Below are positions 22,755 through 30,659 of a stretch of DNA of 64,000 bases, piece by piece (within the stretch, counting starts at the first letter, position 1; each line of letters starts with the position of its first letter). A program made the translations under genes and the position numbers. The stretch covers positions 5,798 through 69,797 of the forward strand of contig NZ_PHKV01000011.1 in NCBI RefSeq assembly GCF_002846205.1, read 5' to 3'. The notes below the pieces were generated by a model that had not been told where the DNA came from, searched no databases, and was given only the letters and a program-made list of their open reading frames with translations. The DNA comes from Xanthomonas prunicola. Its GTDB lineage: Bacteria; Pseudomonadota; Gammaproteobacteria; Xanthomonadales; Xanthomonadaceae.

Positions 22755-24353
22755 TCAGACGGCAGGCAGATTCAGTTCCTTCATCGCGAACAGACGCTCG
22801 CCGTCGATGCCGCGCGCGCGGCAATGGGCAAGGAAGCGATCGGCCTCGCGCAGGCCCAGGTGCTCACCGGACTGGTTGATCGCCAGGACATGATTCAACC
22901 AGGGCTCCTGGCCCATCGCGTACACGTAGGCACGGCGGGCCGGCCAACGTTCGATCAGCGCGATGGCCTCGTCCGCATGCGAGCCGCGGTCACGCCGGCT
23001 GCGATCCAGCTTGGGATCGATGCGTCGCGTCAACAGATGTCCATAGCCCCAGCTCAGCGGCGACCCTTCGCATTCCATGCCCAAGAACAAGGCATCGACG
23101 GGCCCCAGTTCCGCGGCGATGTGCCGGTACAGGCTGGGATCCAGATTGCAGGAATCGGCCAGGCACGCTGCACTGCAGCCCTTGAGGCGCACGTGATAGC
23201 CAGCCTTGCCCTGGATATCCAGATCGCTGTGCTCGCCAAGGAAGGGCAACGCGGTGATCGCCCCATCGGGCAACGCGATACGTTCGAACTCGTGCAGCTC
23301 GATCACCCGCTCGAATCCGAGCGCCTGCAGCATGAGCTTCAACGAGGGGTCCTGCAGGCGACGGCCGGCACTATGCGGCACCACCACGGTCCCGATGCGG
23401 TGGCGTAGCCGCAGCAAGGTTTCCGGTCGGATGTGATCGCTGTGGCCGTGGGTAATCAGCACGTAGTCGATTCGCTCGGGCAGATCGGCCAGGGTGTAGC
23501 GGGGCAGATCCGTCGGATAGTCGTAGGCCACGAACGGATCGGTAAGGATGCTGACCTGATCCGATTCGATCAGCAGGCAAGCATGGCCCAAATAGCGGAT
23601 GCGCACCCCTGCGGCAGGCGGGCGATGGCGCTGCGGTGGCGGCGCAGCGTCGAACAACGCCGCAAATCCCGCCCGCTGCGACGCGGCGACGCCGAGCAGT
23701 TCGGCCACTTCGTCGATCACCACCTGCGCGCGTTCCGCGCGGAACAACGTATCCAGCCGCGCATCGTTCCAGGGCAGGGCGAGCACCGGGGTTTGCGGCG
23801 ATTCCAGTACCGGCGTACTGCGTTCGTACGGCAGCCAGTCGCGTTCGACCAGGCCGAAGGCGAACTGTTGCAGGTCGCGTCGATAGAAACGGCTGCGATA
23901 CAGCAGGCCTTCGAGCAAGCGCAGGCCGGGATGATCGTTGAGGTCGTAGACCAGCTCGACCAGGCCGGCCAATTCGCCGGGAATCTGCGCGTACAGCGAT
24001 TCCAGCGACTGTCCGCTCGCCTGCTGGCGCAACAGATCCTCCAGCGCCTGCAACGCGGCCGCCAGTGCCAGTGCATCGCCTTGCGCGACGCGGGTGTGTT
24101 CGAGCAACTGCGCGATCTCGGCAGTCTTTGGCGACGGATAATTGATCCACGGGCCGCCCATCAAGGCCGGGTCACGTGCCGCCTGTGCATGCTGTTCGGG
24201 CGCGCGCAGGTAGGATTCCAGGATCGGCAGCTGCTGCTTTGCTACCACCAGCGCGGACTGCACCGGCGGGATCAACATGTCCCACAAGATCCAGTGGTTC
24301 AACAGCGGGCGCGCCACCGCATTGGCGCGCAGGTAACCTTGTGTGTCGGACAT
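22755..24353 (-). CDS. CmlA-like diiron beta-hydroxylase (MBL fold), copy 1
   Basis: 532 aa from the ATG at 24353 (MSDTQGYLRANAVARPLL). A roughly 230-residue N-terminal domain precedes a metallo-beta-lactamase fold with HACLLIESDQVSILTDPF and the metal motif THGHSDH at about residue 301. From the first His, the Glu in LGEHSDLD is +72 and the Asp in CLADSCN is +98. This matches the H305/E377/D403 spacing I recall for CmlA, the NRPS beta-hydroxylase of chloramphenicol biosynthesis, which is also 532 aa. It therefore probably hydroxylates the beta-carbon of a carrier-bound amino acid. The same frame is open upstream, but that stretch overlaps copy 2. Plain MBL hydrolase is the alternative. Confidence 0.82.
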   Translation of the reverse strand: MSDTQGYLRANAVARPLLNHWILWDMLIPPVQSALVVAKQQLPILESYLRAPEQHAQAARDPALMGGPWINYPSPKTAEIAQLLEHTRVAQGDALALAAALQALEDLLRQQASGQSLESLYAQIPGELAGLVELVYDLNDHPGLRLLEGLLYRSRFYRRDLQQFAFGLVERDWLPYERSTPVLESPQTPVLALPWNDARLDTLFRAERAQVVIDEVAELLGVAASQRAGFAALFDAAPPPQRHRPPAAGVRIRYLGHACLLIESDQVSILTDPFVAYDYPTDLPRYTLADLPERIDYVLITHGHSDHIRPETLLRLRHRIGTVVVPHSAGRRLQDPSLKLMLQALGFERVIELHEFERIALPDGAITALPFLGEHSDLDIQGKAGYHVRLKGCSAACLADSCNLDPSLYRHIAAELGPVDALFLGMECEGSPLSWGYGHLLTRRIDPKLDRSRRDRGSHADEAIALIERWPARRAYVYAMGQEPWLNHVLAINQSGEHLGLREADRFLAHCRARGIDGERLFAMKELNLPAV

Positions 24354-24365
24354 GGGGGATGCCTG

Positions 24366-24410
24366 GGTTAGAGCGATATCGGTTAGAGCGATATCTCTTA
24401 GAGCACGATC
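24366..24410. repeat. 15-bp tandem repeat, three units, between the two hydroxylase genes
   Basis: GGTTAGAGCGATATC occurs at 24366-24380 and again, identical, at 24381-24395. A third unit at 24396-24410 matches at about 11 of 15 positions and contains the end of the upstream hydroxylase gene. On the minus strand each unit carries CTCTAA, so the array looks like duplication of the last codons and stop of that gene. Confidence 0.85.
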
Positions 24411-25981
24411 TCGCAGCGGCCGAACAACAGCTCGGCATGGCGTCCTTTCGCACGCGCACTCGCTTCCAACGCGCGTGCCTCGCGGAACTGCGGCAAGTCT
24501 TCGGAGTACAGAATGCTGGTGATGTGCGTGACCCAGGGTTCGGCACCCATGGCGTAGACATACAGCCGTTCGGGCAGGAAGAAGTCCTGCAGTGCGCTGG
24601 CCAGTGCGCAGTCGCAGCCGTCCAGGCGGCGCGATTGGTCTTCGCCCCGGGTCAGCATCTTCTGCAGCAGCGGGCCGTACAGCCACGTCGCCGGCGCACC
24701 GACACACTCCATGCCAAGGAACATGCAATCGATCTTCGGGAACAGTGCCTTGAGTTGCGCGTAGCACTCCACCAGCGGCGGACGCGAATCGGCGAACAGC
24801 ACGCATACCTTGCCGTCCAGCTCGACTGCATGGACCAGCTTGGCGCGGATATCCAGATCGGCATGCTCGCCGTAGAACGGCGCGCCGACAATTCTTCCCT
24901 GCGGAAAGCGCAGTTCCTCGTAGTCGGCCAGTTCCACCACATTGGCGAAGCCGCAGTGCTCCAGGCACAGCTTCAACGAAATATCCTGCAAATCACCGCC
25001 GCCGGCACGCCCGACCACCACGGTACCGACGCGGTGACGGATGCGTAGCAGTGCTTCCATCACCACATGATCCTGATGCGGATGGGTGATCAGCAGGTAG
25101 TCGATCTTGGCGGGCAGATCGTCGAAGGTGAAATGGTCGATGGCGCATTCGCCCGAATAACTGATCAGCGGATCGATCAGGATGCTGACCCCCGCGCCTT
25201 CGATCAGCACGCATGCATGGCCGAAGTAACGCACGCGCACGCCCTCAGGTGCGGGGTGTTCGGGCAGCGGCGCATCGGTGAGCAGCGCCAGTGCCTGCGC
25301 GCGCGTGGTGCCGGCAGGCGCATGGCGCAGGATCAGATCGAGCAGGGCATCTGCATCGGACATCCCGCCGCACAACTGGTCCCAGAACGGATCGGCAAAA
25401 GGCACGCTCAACTCCAGCGAACCGGCGGCCGACGGTAGCTGCGGGGTGCTCAACGCGAACGCGCGTTCCTGTTCGCTGACAGGTTCCAGCACCGCCGTCT
25501 GCAGGCCGGTGTCGTAGGCGTCGCTGGCATAGAACTGGCGCTCCATGAAACGCACGCCAGGCTGCTTGCTGACATCGTAGAAGATCTCCAGCTTGGCGCG
25601 GATCAGCGGATCGATCTTGGTGTACAGACCGGCCAGGCCGGCACCCTTGGCTTCGTTGTGCAGCAGCTCATACAGCGCGGCTATCGCCTCGGCGTAGCGC
25701 AGCTGGGGCGCACAACGCTGCAGGGTGTGGTCGCGCAGCTTGCGGATATCGGCGACATCGCCGGCATGGTCGATGAAGGGACCGCCACGCATGTCAGGCT
25801 CACGCAGGGCTGCGCGGTGCTGTTCCGGATCCTCCAGAAACGACTCCATCATCGCCAGATGCGAATGTTCGGTGTACAGCCCGAAGGTCAGTGGGGAAAT
25901 GAGATACGGATGCGCGAACCAACCATTGATACGCGGAAGCAGACGGACGTGTTCGGAGAGTCGCAAACGGGGGGATGTCAT
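24398..25981 (-). CDS. CmlA-like diiron beta-hydroxylase (MBL fold), copy 2
   Basis: 527 aa from the ATG at 25981 (MTSPRLRLSEHVRLLPRING). It has the same two-part layout as its neighbour: an N-terminal domain, then an MBL fold with HACVLIEGAGVSILIDPL and THPHQDH at about residue 298. From the first His, the Glu in YGEHADLD is +72 and the Asp in LFADSRPP is +98, again the CmlA ligand spacing. The copies are clearly paralogous but well diverged, so they may act on different modules. An in-frame ATG further upstream (26134) would add 51 unconserved-looking residues. The gene is divergent from the TauD-like gene across about 200 bp. Beta-hydroxylation is inference from ligand geometry and NRPS context. 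Confidence 0.82.
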   Translation of the reverse strand: MTSPRLRLSEHVRLLPRINGWFAHPYLISPLTFGLYTEHSHLAMMESFLEDPEQHRAALREPDMRGGPFIDHAGDVADIRKLRDHTLQRCAPQLRYAEAIAALYELLHNEAKGAGLAGLYTKIDPLIRAKLEIFYDVSKQPGVRFMERQFYASDAYDTGLQTAVLEPVSEQERAFALSTPQLPSAAGSLELSVPFADPFWDQLCGGMSDADALLDLILRHAPAGTTRAQALALLTDAPLPEHPAPEGVRVRYFGHACVLIEGAGVSILIDPLISYSGECAIDHFTFDDLPAKIDYLLITHPHQDHVVMEALLRIRHRVGTVVVGRAGGGDLQDISLKLCLEHCGFANVVELADYEELRFPQGRIVGAPFYGEHADLDIRAKLVHAVELDGKVCVLFADSRPPLVECYAQLKALFPKIDCMFLGMECVGAPATWLYGPLLQKMLTRGEDQSRRLDGCDCALASALQDFFLPERLYVYAMGAEPWVTHITSILYSEDLPQFREARALEASARAKGRHAELLFGRCEIVL

Positions 25982-26180
25982 ACGGTAGCAACCGCGCAGA
26001 GCATAGCCATGGTGCGTCGCAGTCTGTTTTTGAGCTGTGGCTGATGCTTGCTTCATCGTGGCAGGCACTTGCCGCAGCGCGCCAATGCACGGCGTCTCTC
26101 TGTTCAGGGCGAAACGCGTCCCGGACAATGGCAATCGCAGCGGCTACGACAACCCCCCGTTTCATAATCAATGAGGACAT

Positions 26181-27134
26181 ATGCTGAAATATTCCCCGTT
26201 ATTTGAAAGCCGGAAGGGTCCGACGATCATCTCGCCAGCGAGCGGGCGGCACTCCCTGCTCGATGCCATCGTCCCGGAGATGCCGCATTACCGGCAGGAA
26301 CTCAACGAACGTGGCGCCATCCTGTTACGTGGTTTCGATGTCTCGGAAGTCAAACACTTCGATGCATTTGTCGAAGGTATATCGCAACAGCAGTATCGAT
26401 ACGTCTATCGATCCACGCCGCGGACCGAAATCACCAACCGGGTATCGACGGCAACGAACTATCCGGCGCGCCTTGAAATTCCGATGCACAACGAGAGCGC
26501 ATACCACACGACCTGGCCACTGTTGGTAGCGTTCTGCTGCATCGAAGCACCCGCCGAAGGAGGGCAGACACCGATCGCCCCCATGCGCGAGATCACCCGC
26601 AATATTGGCTCCGACCTGCTTGAGCGACTGGAAGAAAAGGGGGTTGAATACATCCGCCATTACCACCCGAATATCGACCTTCCCTGGCAAACCGTGTTCC
26701 AGACCGAAGATCGATCGCAGGTCGACGAGTACTGCGCAAGCAGTGGCATCGCTTCCCACTGGGGCGCCGACGGTTTGCTTCGCACCGCGAACCGAGCGCA
26801 GGGCACCGCGTTGCATCCGGTCACGTCAGAGAAAATCGTCTTCAACCAGGCGCACCTGTTCCATGTTTCCAGCCTGGGGCGCACGCAGGCCCAAGCCATG
26901 ATGAACATGTTCGGCGCCGACAAGCTACCAAGGCATGCACGCTTCGGCGACGGCACGGAAATCTCCGAGCATGATCTGCAGAGAATCCAACAGGCGTTCT
27001 CCAGCGAGGCGCTCGTGTTTCACTGGCAGCCCGGCGACGTCCTGCTGCTCGACAACATGACATTCGCGCACGGCCGTAAACCATACAAGGGATCGCGCGC
27101 CGTATTCGCAGCGCTGATGGAGCCTAGTCGCTGA
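26181..27134 (+). CDS. TauD/SyrP-like Fe(II)/2-oxoglutarate oxygenase
   Basis: 317 aa. It carries the HxE...H iron triad of TauD-fold oxygenases: HNESAYHTTWP at about residue 105 and LDNMTFAHGRKPY near residue 290, followed by the SRAVFAALM arginine that binds 2-oxoglutarate. The GAILLRGFDV opening is also typical. In NRPS clusters, SyrP-type members beta-hydroxylate carrier-bound amino acids such as Asp; the substrate here is unknown. AGGA lies 6 nt before the ATG at 26181. It is the last gene that clearly belongs to the peptide cluster. Confidence 0.88.
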   Translation: MLKYSPLFESRKGPTIISPASGRHSLLDAIVPEMPHYRQELNERGAILLRGFDVSEVKHFDAFVEGISQQQYRYVYRSTPRTEITNRVSTATNYPARLEIPMHNESAYHTTWPLLVAFCCIEAPAEGGQTPIAPMREITRNIGSDLLERLEEKGVEYIRHYHPNIDLPWQTVFQTEDRSQVDEYCASSGIASHWGADGLLRTANRAQGTALHPVTSEKIVFNQAHLFHVSSLGRTQAQAMMNMFGADKLPRHARFGDGTEISEHDLQRIQQAFSSEALVFHWQPGDVLLLDNMTFAHGRKPYKGSRAVFAALMEPSR

Positions 27135-27601
27135 ATCCACTGACCTACGCACGGGTGCGTGCCACGCTGTCGCCTCGCGTGCTGGTTGCAGCGGAAAAGT
27201 GGCGCGTTTGTATCCATGTCTATGCCAACGATGGATTGAGGAAGTGCAAGGGCAGGGCTGCTTCCGAGCCGATGTTCGCAGCTGGGCTGGGTCGGCAGAC
27301 TGCCAACTCGCATACGCAGCCCTCCCCCTGCGACGAGCGAACCACTACTGCCCCTACCGACAGATTGCGTCGAAGGTGGTGTTTGGGCGGTTCCGGAAGC
27401 GCGGTTTGATATGGCCAGCACGCCGACCGCCTCAGATCCGCGCGAGGCTTCTTGCACTTGCATGACAGAGCAGGGCACGCGCTACGATCTGCCGCAGCCT
27501 ATGTGCCGCACGCTTGCGCGCAATGGCGCTCCTTACAACCCGTACAAGGACGTGCGCCAGCAACAACAGCAGGCGCAGACCGGGCAGGTGGCCCACAAGC
27601 G
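27135..27601. other. Gene-poor stretch after the NRPS cluster
   Basis: 467 bp with only short overlapping frames and no recognised motif, RNA gene, terminator or mobile end. It marks the border between the biosynthetic cluster and a set of unrelated metabolic genes. Confidence 0.5.
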
Positions 27602-27973
27602 CTATCTGCGGGCGCCCTCATCCCCTCGCTTGCAATCACCTGCCCACGCAAAAATCGCCTCGAACACTGGCTTCAGTCGCTTCGCATCATCCGTGATTTC
27701 GTACTCGACGCGAGGAGGTACCTCCGCATACACCGTCCTGCGCACCAGGCCATCCGCCTCCAGTTCCCGCAGCTGTGCCGTAAGCATGTGCTGAGTCACG
27801 TCCGGAATGGCCCGCCGCAGCTCATTGAAGCGGTGCAGCCGCTGGTCGAGCAACCACAAGATTTCCAGCTTCCACTTTCCGCTGAACAACGCCACGGCGC
27901 GGCGCATATGCTCGCGCAGCACCGCGATATCGTCCGGGGAGCCTTTGCAGAGCTCAATGGTATGTTTTTTCAT
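27602..27973 (-). CDS. HxlR-family transcriptional regulator
   Basis: 123 aa, one HxlR winged-helix domain. Typical features are ALFSGKWKLEILWLL at about residue 30, FNELRRAIPDVTQHMLTAQL and LEADGLVRRTVYAEVPPRVEYEIT in shorter succession through the wing. HxlR proteins commonly sense electrophiles or quinones through cysteines and repress a divergent oxidoreductase. A Cys occurs near residue 9. The gene is divergent from an azoreductase remnant, whose intact form would be a usual target. Confidence 0.9.
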   Translation of the reverse strand: MKKHTIELCKGSPDDIAVLREHMRRAVALFSGKWKLEILWLLDQRLHRFNELRRAIPDVTQHMLTAQLRELEADGLVRRTVYAEVPPRVEYEITDDAKRLKPVFEAIFAWAGDCKRGDEGARR

Positions 27974-28087
27974 ACTAGGTATTGATAATCATCCTTCTTG
28001 ATAGATCAACTGTACCTGCATAAATTCATGCTCTGCAAGGGAACTCGATTACCGACTTCTCGAAAAGCCCCACCTCAACGGGACATC

Positions 28088-28183
28088 ATGAATATTCTGC
28101 ATATCGACTCCAGCATCCTTGGAGACTATTCGGTCAGCCGGCAACTCACCGCTGCGGTCGTGGCGCGCCTGGAAGCGGCATGA
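28088..28183 (+). pseudogene. azoR: FMN-dependent NADH-azoreductase, N-terminal remnant
   Basis: 31 codons that read as the start of AzoR: MNILHIDSSILGDYSVSRQL, where azoreductases are normally about 200 aa. The flavin-binding opening (HIDSS, then SxSRxL) is intact. The frame then reaches a TGA that overlaps the start of the SDR gene (ATGA). This looks like a deletion joining the beginning of azoR to another operon. The regulator and promoter side are still in place. Confidence 0.75.
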
Positions 28184-29136
28184 CGCTGGACTCCCGCTCT
28201 GACGAGATCCATGACGCCGGCGAGCGCAGCGTGCGCGGGTCGAACTTCGTCTTCTTCGGTGGATCAACCGGCATCGCAAGAGCCACTGCGCTGGAGTTGG
28301 GTCGCCGCGGCGCGTCGGTTCTGATTGTCGGCCGAGGACGACAAGCTGGTCAGGCTGCTGTCGATGCCGTCGTTGCGGCCGGCGCCACGTCCGCCGATTT
28401 CCTTGCCGGCGACCTGTCTACCGTCGCTGGCATCCATTCTGTTGCAGAAGGCGTCAAAGCCTGGCGTCCGCAATTGCACGGCATCATGCATACCGCCATG
28501 GCCGCGTTCAACCGCAAACAAGTCACGGCCGACGGGTTGGAGTTTGCCTTCGCATTGCAATACTTCGCCAGGGCTGTCCTTAACCGCGCATTGGTCGATC
28601 ACCTCGCGGCCTCAGGCGATGGTCGCATCGTGCATATCGCGGGCGATGTTCCTGCCTTCATCCGTCCCGATCTGGACGATCTCCAGTTCGAGCGGCGCAA
28701 GTGGGGATTCTTCAAATCGGTACTGGGCACCCACGCACTGGGCTTCCTGCACATTCAGGAAGCGGCACGGCGTTGGCATGATCTCCCCGTCACGATCAGT
28801 GCATCCTGCGTTGGTCCAACCAAGACAAAGGCCATGGCACAGCCCGAAATGCCGCTCGTCATGCGGCTGATGGGCTTGGCGGGCACCACGCCGGAAGTCT
28901 CCGCCATGAATGCCGTCAGGTTGCTCACCAAGGCATCTGCGCAAGACGCGAACGGGGCAGTGTTGCGCAAGCCAAAGCGCTACAGCCCGCAATCCTTGGC
29001 ACTTGATCCGGCTGCCTGCGAGAAGCTGTGGAACATCACAGGAGAACTCGCCCATCGTCATGGACTGACACTGCCCTCAGTGACGGGGAATTCACCCACC
29101 GTAGGCCCTTTCAGCAACGGGAGTGAACTCACATGA
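28180..29136 (+). CDS. SDR-family oxidoreductase
   Basis: 318 aa with a Rossmann N-terminus: FVFFGGSTGIARATALELGRRGA, given here in pieces as FFGGSTGIARA and ALELGRRGASVLIVGRG. The usual catalytic YxxxK is not evident; the expected position reads WGFFKSVLGTHALG. It could be a divergent or inactive reductase. The start ATG overlaps the azoreductase remnant stop, and the stop overlaps the next start (ATGA at 29133), so the two downstream genes are coupled. Confidence 0.8.
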   Translation: MTLDSRSDEIHDAGERSVRGSNFVFFGGSTGIARATALELGRRGASVLIVGRGRQAGQAAVDAVVAAGATSADFLAGDLSTVAGIHSVAEGVKAWRPQLHGIMHTAMAAFNRKQVTADGLEFAFALQYFARAVLNRALVDHLAASGDGRIVHIAGDVPAFIRPDLDDLQFERRKWGFFKSVLGTHALGFLHIQEAARRWHDLPVTISASCVGPTKTKAMAQPEMPLVMRLMGLAGTTPEVSAMNAVRLLTKASAQDANGAVLRKPKRYSPQSLALDPAACEKLWNITGELAHRHGLTLPSVTGNSPTVGPFSNGSELT

Positions 29137-29768
29137 TTCTCAACACGGAAGCGGTTCTCCATCCGAAACTTCAGCACGTTGGCTTGTTGACGGGTGACCT
29201 GCAACGGCTTCTGGACTGGTACACGCCCGTCCTCGGTATGCGTCTCGTCAGCGCATCCAGCAATCCAACCGCCGCTGCTGTCGATGCTCCGGCGGCCGCC
29301 ATCAAGGCGGCCTTCCTGAGCAACGACGAGGTGAGTCATCGGCTCGCCGTCATCGAAGTTCCCGGCCTCACCGAAGATCCTGAGCGCTCCCAGCACCAGC
29401 GAGTCCAGCATCTGGCGTTTGAACTCGGTTCGCTTGACGACCTGCTAGGCACGTATCTCCGCCTCAAGCGGATCGGCATCGTGCCGGTGTTCTCTGTGGA
29501 TGAAGGGCCGCAGACCGCGTTCTACTATGAGGACCCCGATCGCAACAGCGTCGAGATCAACGTCAACAATTACACCGATCGATGGGCTGCACTCGACCAC
29601 ATGCAGACATCGGCTGCATTTGCCCGCAAACCGCTGGGCATCGATATTGATCCGGACAAGTTGGTGGCAGCACGGCAGGCTGGAGCTACGCCCTGGGAGT
29701 TGCACTTGCGCGCCTGCCAGGAGGAGTTTTTGCCTCAGGCGGCCTTCGATGTATCAAAGGTAATTTGA
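29133..29768 (+). CDS. VOC-fold (glyoxalase / extradiol dioxygenase-like) protein
   Basis: 211 aa with two vicinal-oxygen-chelate halves. Putative metal ligands are His in LQHVGLLTGDL, His in VQHLAFELGSL, and Glu in DPDRNSVEINV. Resembles 2,3-dihydroxybiphenyl-type dioxygenases or small glyoxalase-like enzymes; substrate unknown. Translationally coupled to the SDR gene, so the two probably act in one small catabolic or detoxification route. Confidence 0.82.
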   Translation: MILNTEAVLHPKLQHVGLLTGDLQRLLDWYTPVLGMRLVSASSNPTAAAVDAPAAAIKAAFLSNDEVSHRLAVIEVPGLTEDPERSQHQRVQHLAFELGSLDDLLGTYLRLKRIGIVPVFSVDEGPQTAFYYEDPDRNSVEINVNNYTDRWAALDHMQTSAAFARKPLGIDIDPDKLVAARQAGATPWELHLRACQEEFLPQAAFDVSKVI

Positions 29769-29818
29769 CCGCATTACTCGGTTATTCCTTGGAGAGGCTC
29801 TCGTCCCAATGATTGCCC

Positions 29819-30230
29819 GAACGACGAAATCTTCAAGTCTCTGCGGGGCGTATACCGCCACTATGGCATCACTGGCATCCAGGAGGCGGACACGATCGGT
29901 ACCGTCCTCGGCTTAGTCAAGCAGCCACTCCCGCTGATGGTTGCCGGCATCGGCAGCATCGCGATGGAGGCGGGGCCTGGCTGCACGATCGTGCGTCCGT
30001 ATGTCGGCGGGGCGCCGCAGTCTGTGCGAGGCCTTACGAGTGCGGCGACATGGGTACTGCCGATCGAAAACCTGACGACCTTCCATTTGGCTGCCGGAGC
30101 GCTGACGGGCGGGGAAGATGGACTTGTGGTATTCACTGGGTCAGCAGCACAGTGCCAAACCCGGAAATTCCAGGTTGGCGGTCCAGGCGCGCATGGACCA
30201 CGCCATGCGCGTATGAGGGCAGGGTAAGCA
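29819..30230 (+). pseudogene. Unidentified coding fragment, no start codon
   Basis: A coherent frame reads NDEIFKSLRGVYRHYG, then IGTVLGLVKQPLPLMVAGIG and TWVLPIENLTTFHLAAG, directly after a stop and without an initiation codon at its natural beginning. An internal ATG exists at 29937. Composition and reading quality look protein-coding, but I do not recognise the family. Most likely the C-terminal remnant of a gene of the same operon as the VOC gene. Confidence 0.4.
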
Positions 30231-30238
30231 TCATCGTG

Positions 30239-30427
30239 CTATTCCTCTTCCTGCTCGCTGCCGCGCGAGCGCTCCAGTTCGATGAAGCCGGCGGCCTGCA
30301 ATGCGTCGTAAACGTCCTCATCGGAGAAACCGGTGAAGTCCTGGCGCTGGGCCGCGAAGTTAGTGAGCAGATAGTTCAGAATGGGGTGTATGTCTTCGGG
30401 AACGGGGGCATTTCCTCCGCGGCAATC
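30239..30427 (-). pseudogene. Unidentified C-terminal coding fragment
   Basis: Reverse-strand frame without a start codon. It reads PEDIHPILNYLLTNFAAQ, then FTGFSDEDVYDALQAAGFI, and ends with an acidic EQEEE before TAG. The text looks like a real C-terminus with regular helices. An in-frame TAG lies immediately upstream. Probably a truncated gene left next to the transposon end; family unknown. Confidence 0.4.
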
Positions 30428-30539
30428 ATTCGCCTATGCAGCTGATTGACGGGGAAGAGTCGCCCCACCCGTAAGTCATTGATTCGCATGGCACGGACAT
30501 CGAGGCGGGGGTGGGTATCGGTACATGTCTCTGCAGACA

Positions 30540-30629
30540 AGCTGCCTCATGCTTCACGAGCTGCGGAAATGTTGCCCCAGATTTGCTGAGCAACGGAAAA
30601 GCTACCTCAAAATTGGCGAAACGACCGAG
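30540..30629. repeat. Three abutting imperfect 30-bp repeats, candidate transposase-binding sites
   Basis: Units are 30540-30569, 30570-30599 and 30600-30629 with no gap. Shared positions include a CC(T/C)CA block 5-10 bases into each unit (GCTGCCTCA, GTTGCCCCA, GCTACCTCA), and units 1 and 2 end in CGGAAA. TnsB-type transposases bind arrays of such 20-30 bp sites inside each transposon end. The location just past tniQ fits. Too few and too diverged for a CRISPR array, and there are no spacers. Confidence 0.6.
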
Positions 30630-30659
30630 AAGATGCCCTTAATTTCTTAATCTCTAGAT

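Noticed and set aside
30540-30629. Possible short CRISPR array (three 30-bp repeats)
   Set aside because: The units abut without spacers, are diverged, and there are no cas genes. A transposon-end array explains them better.
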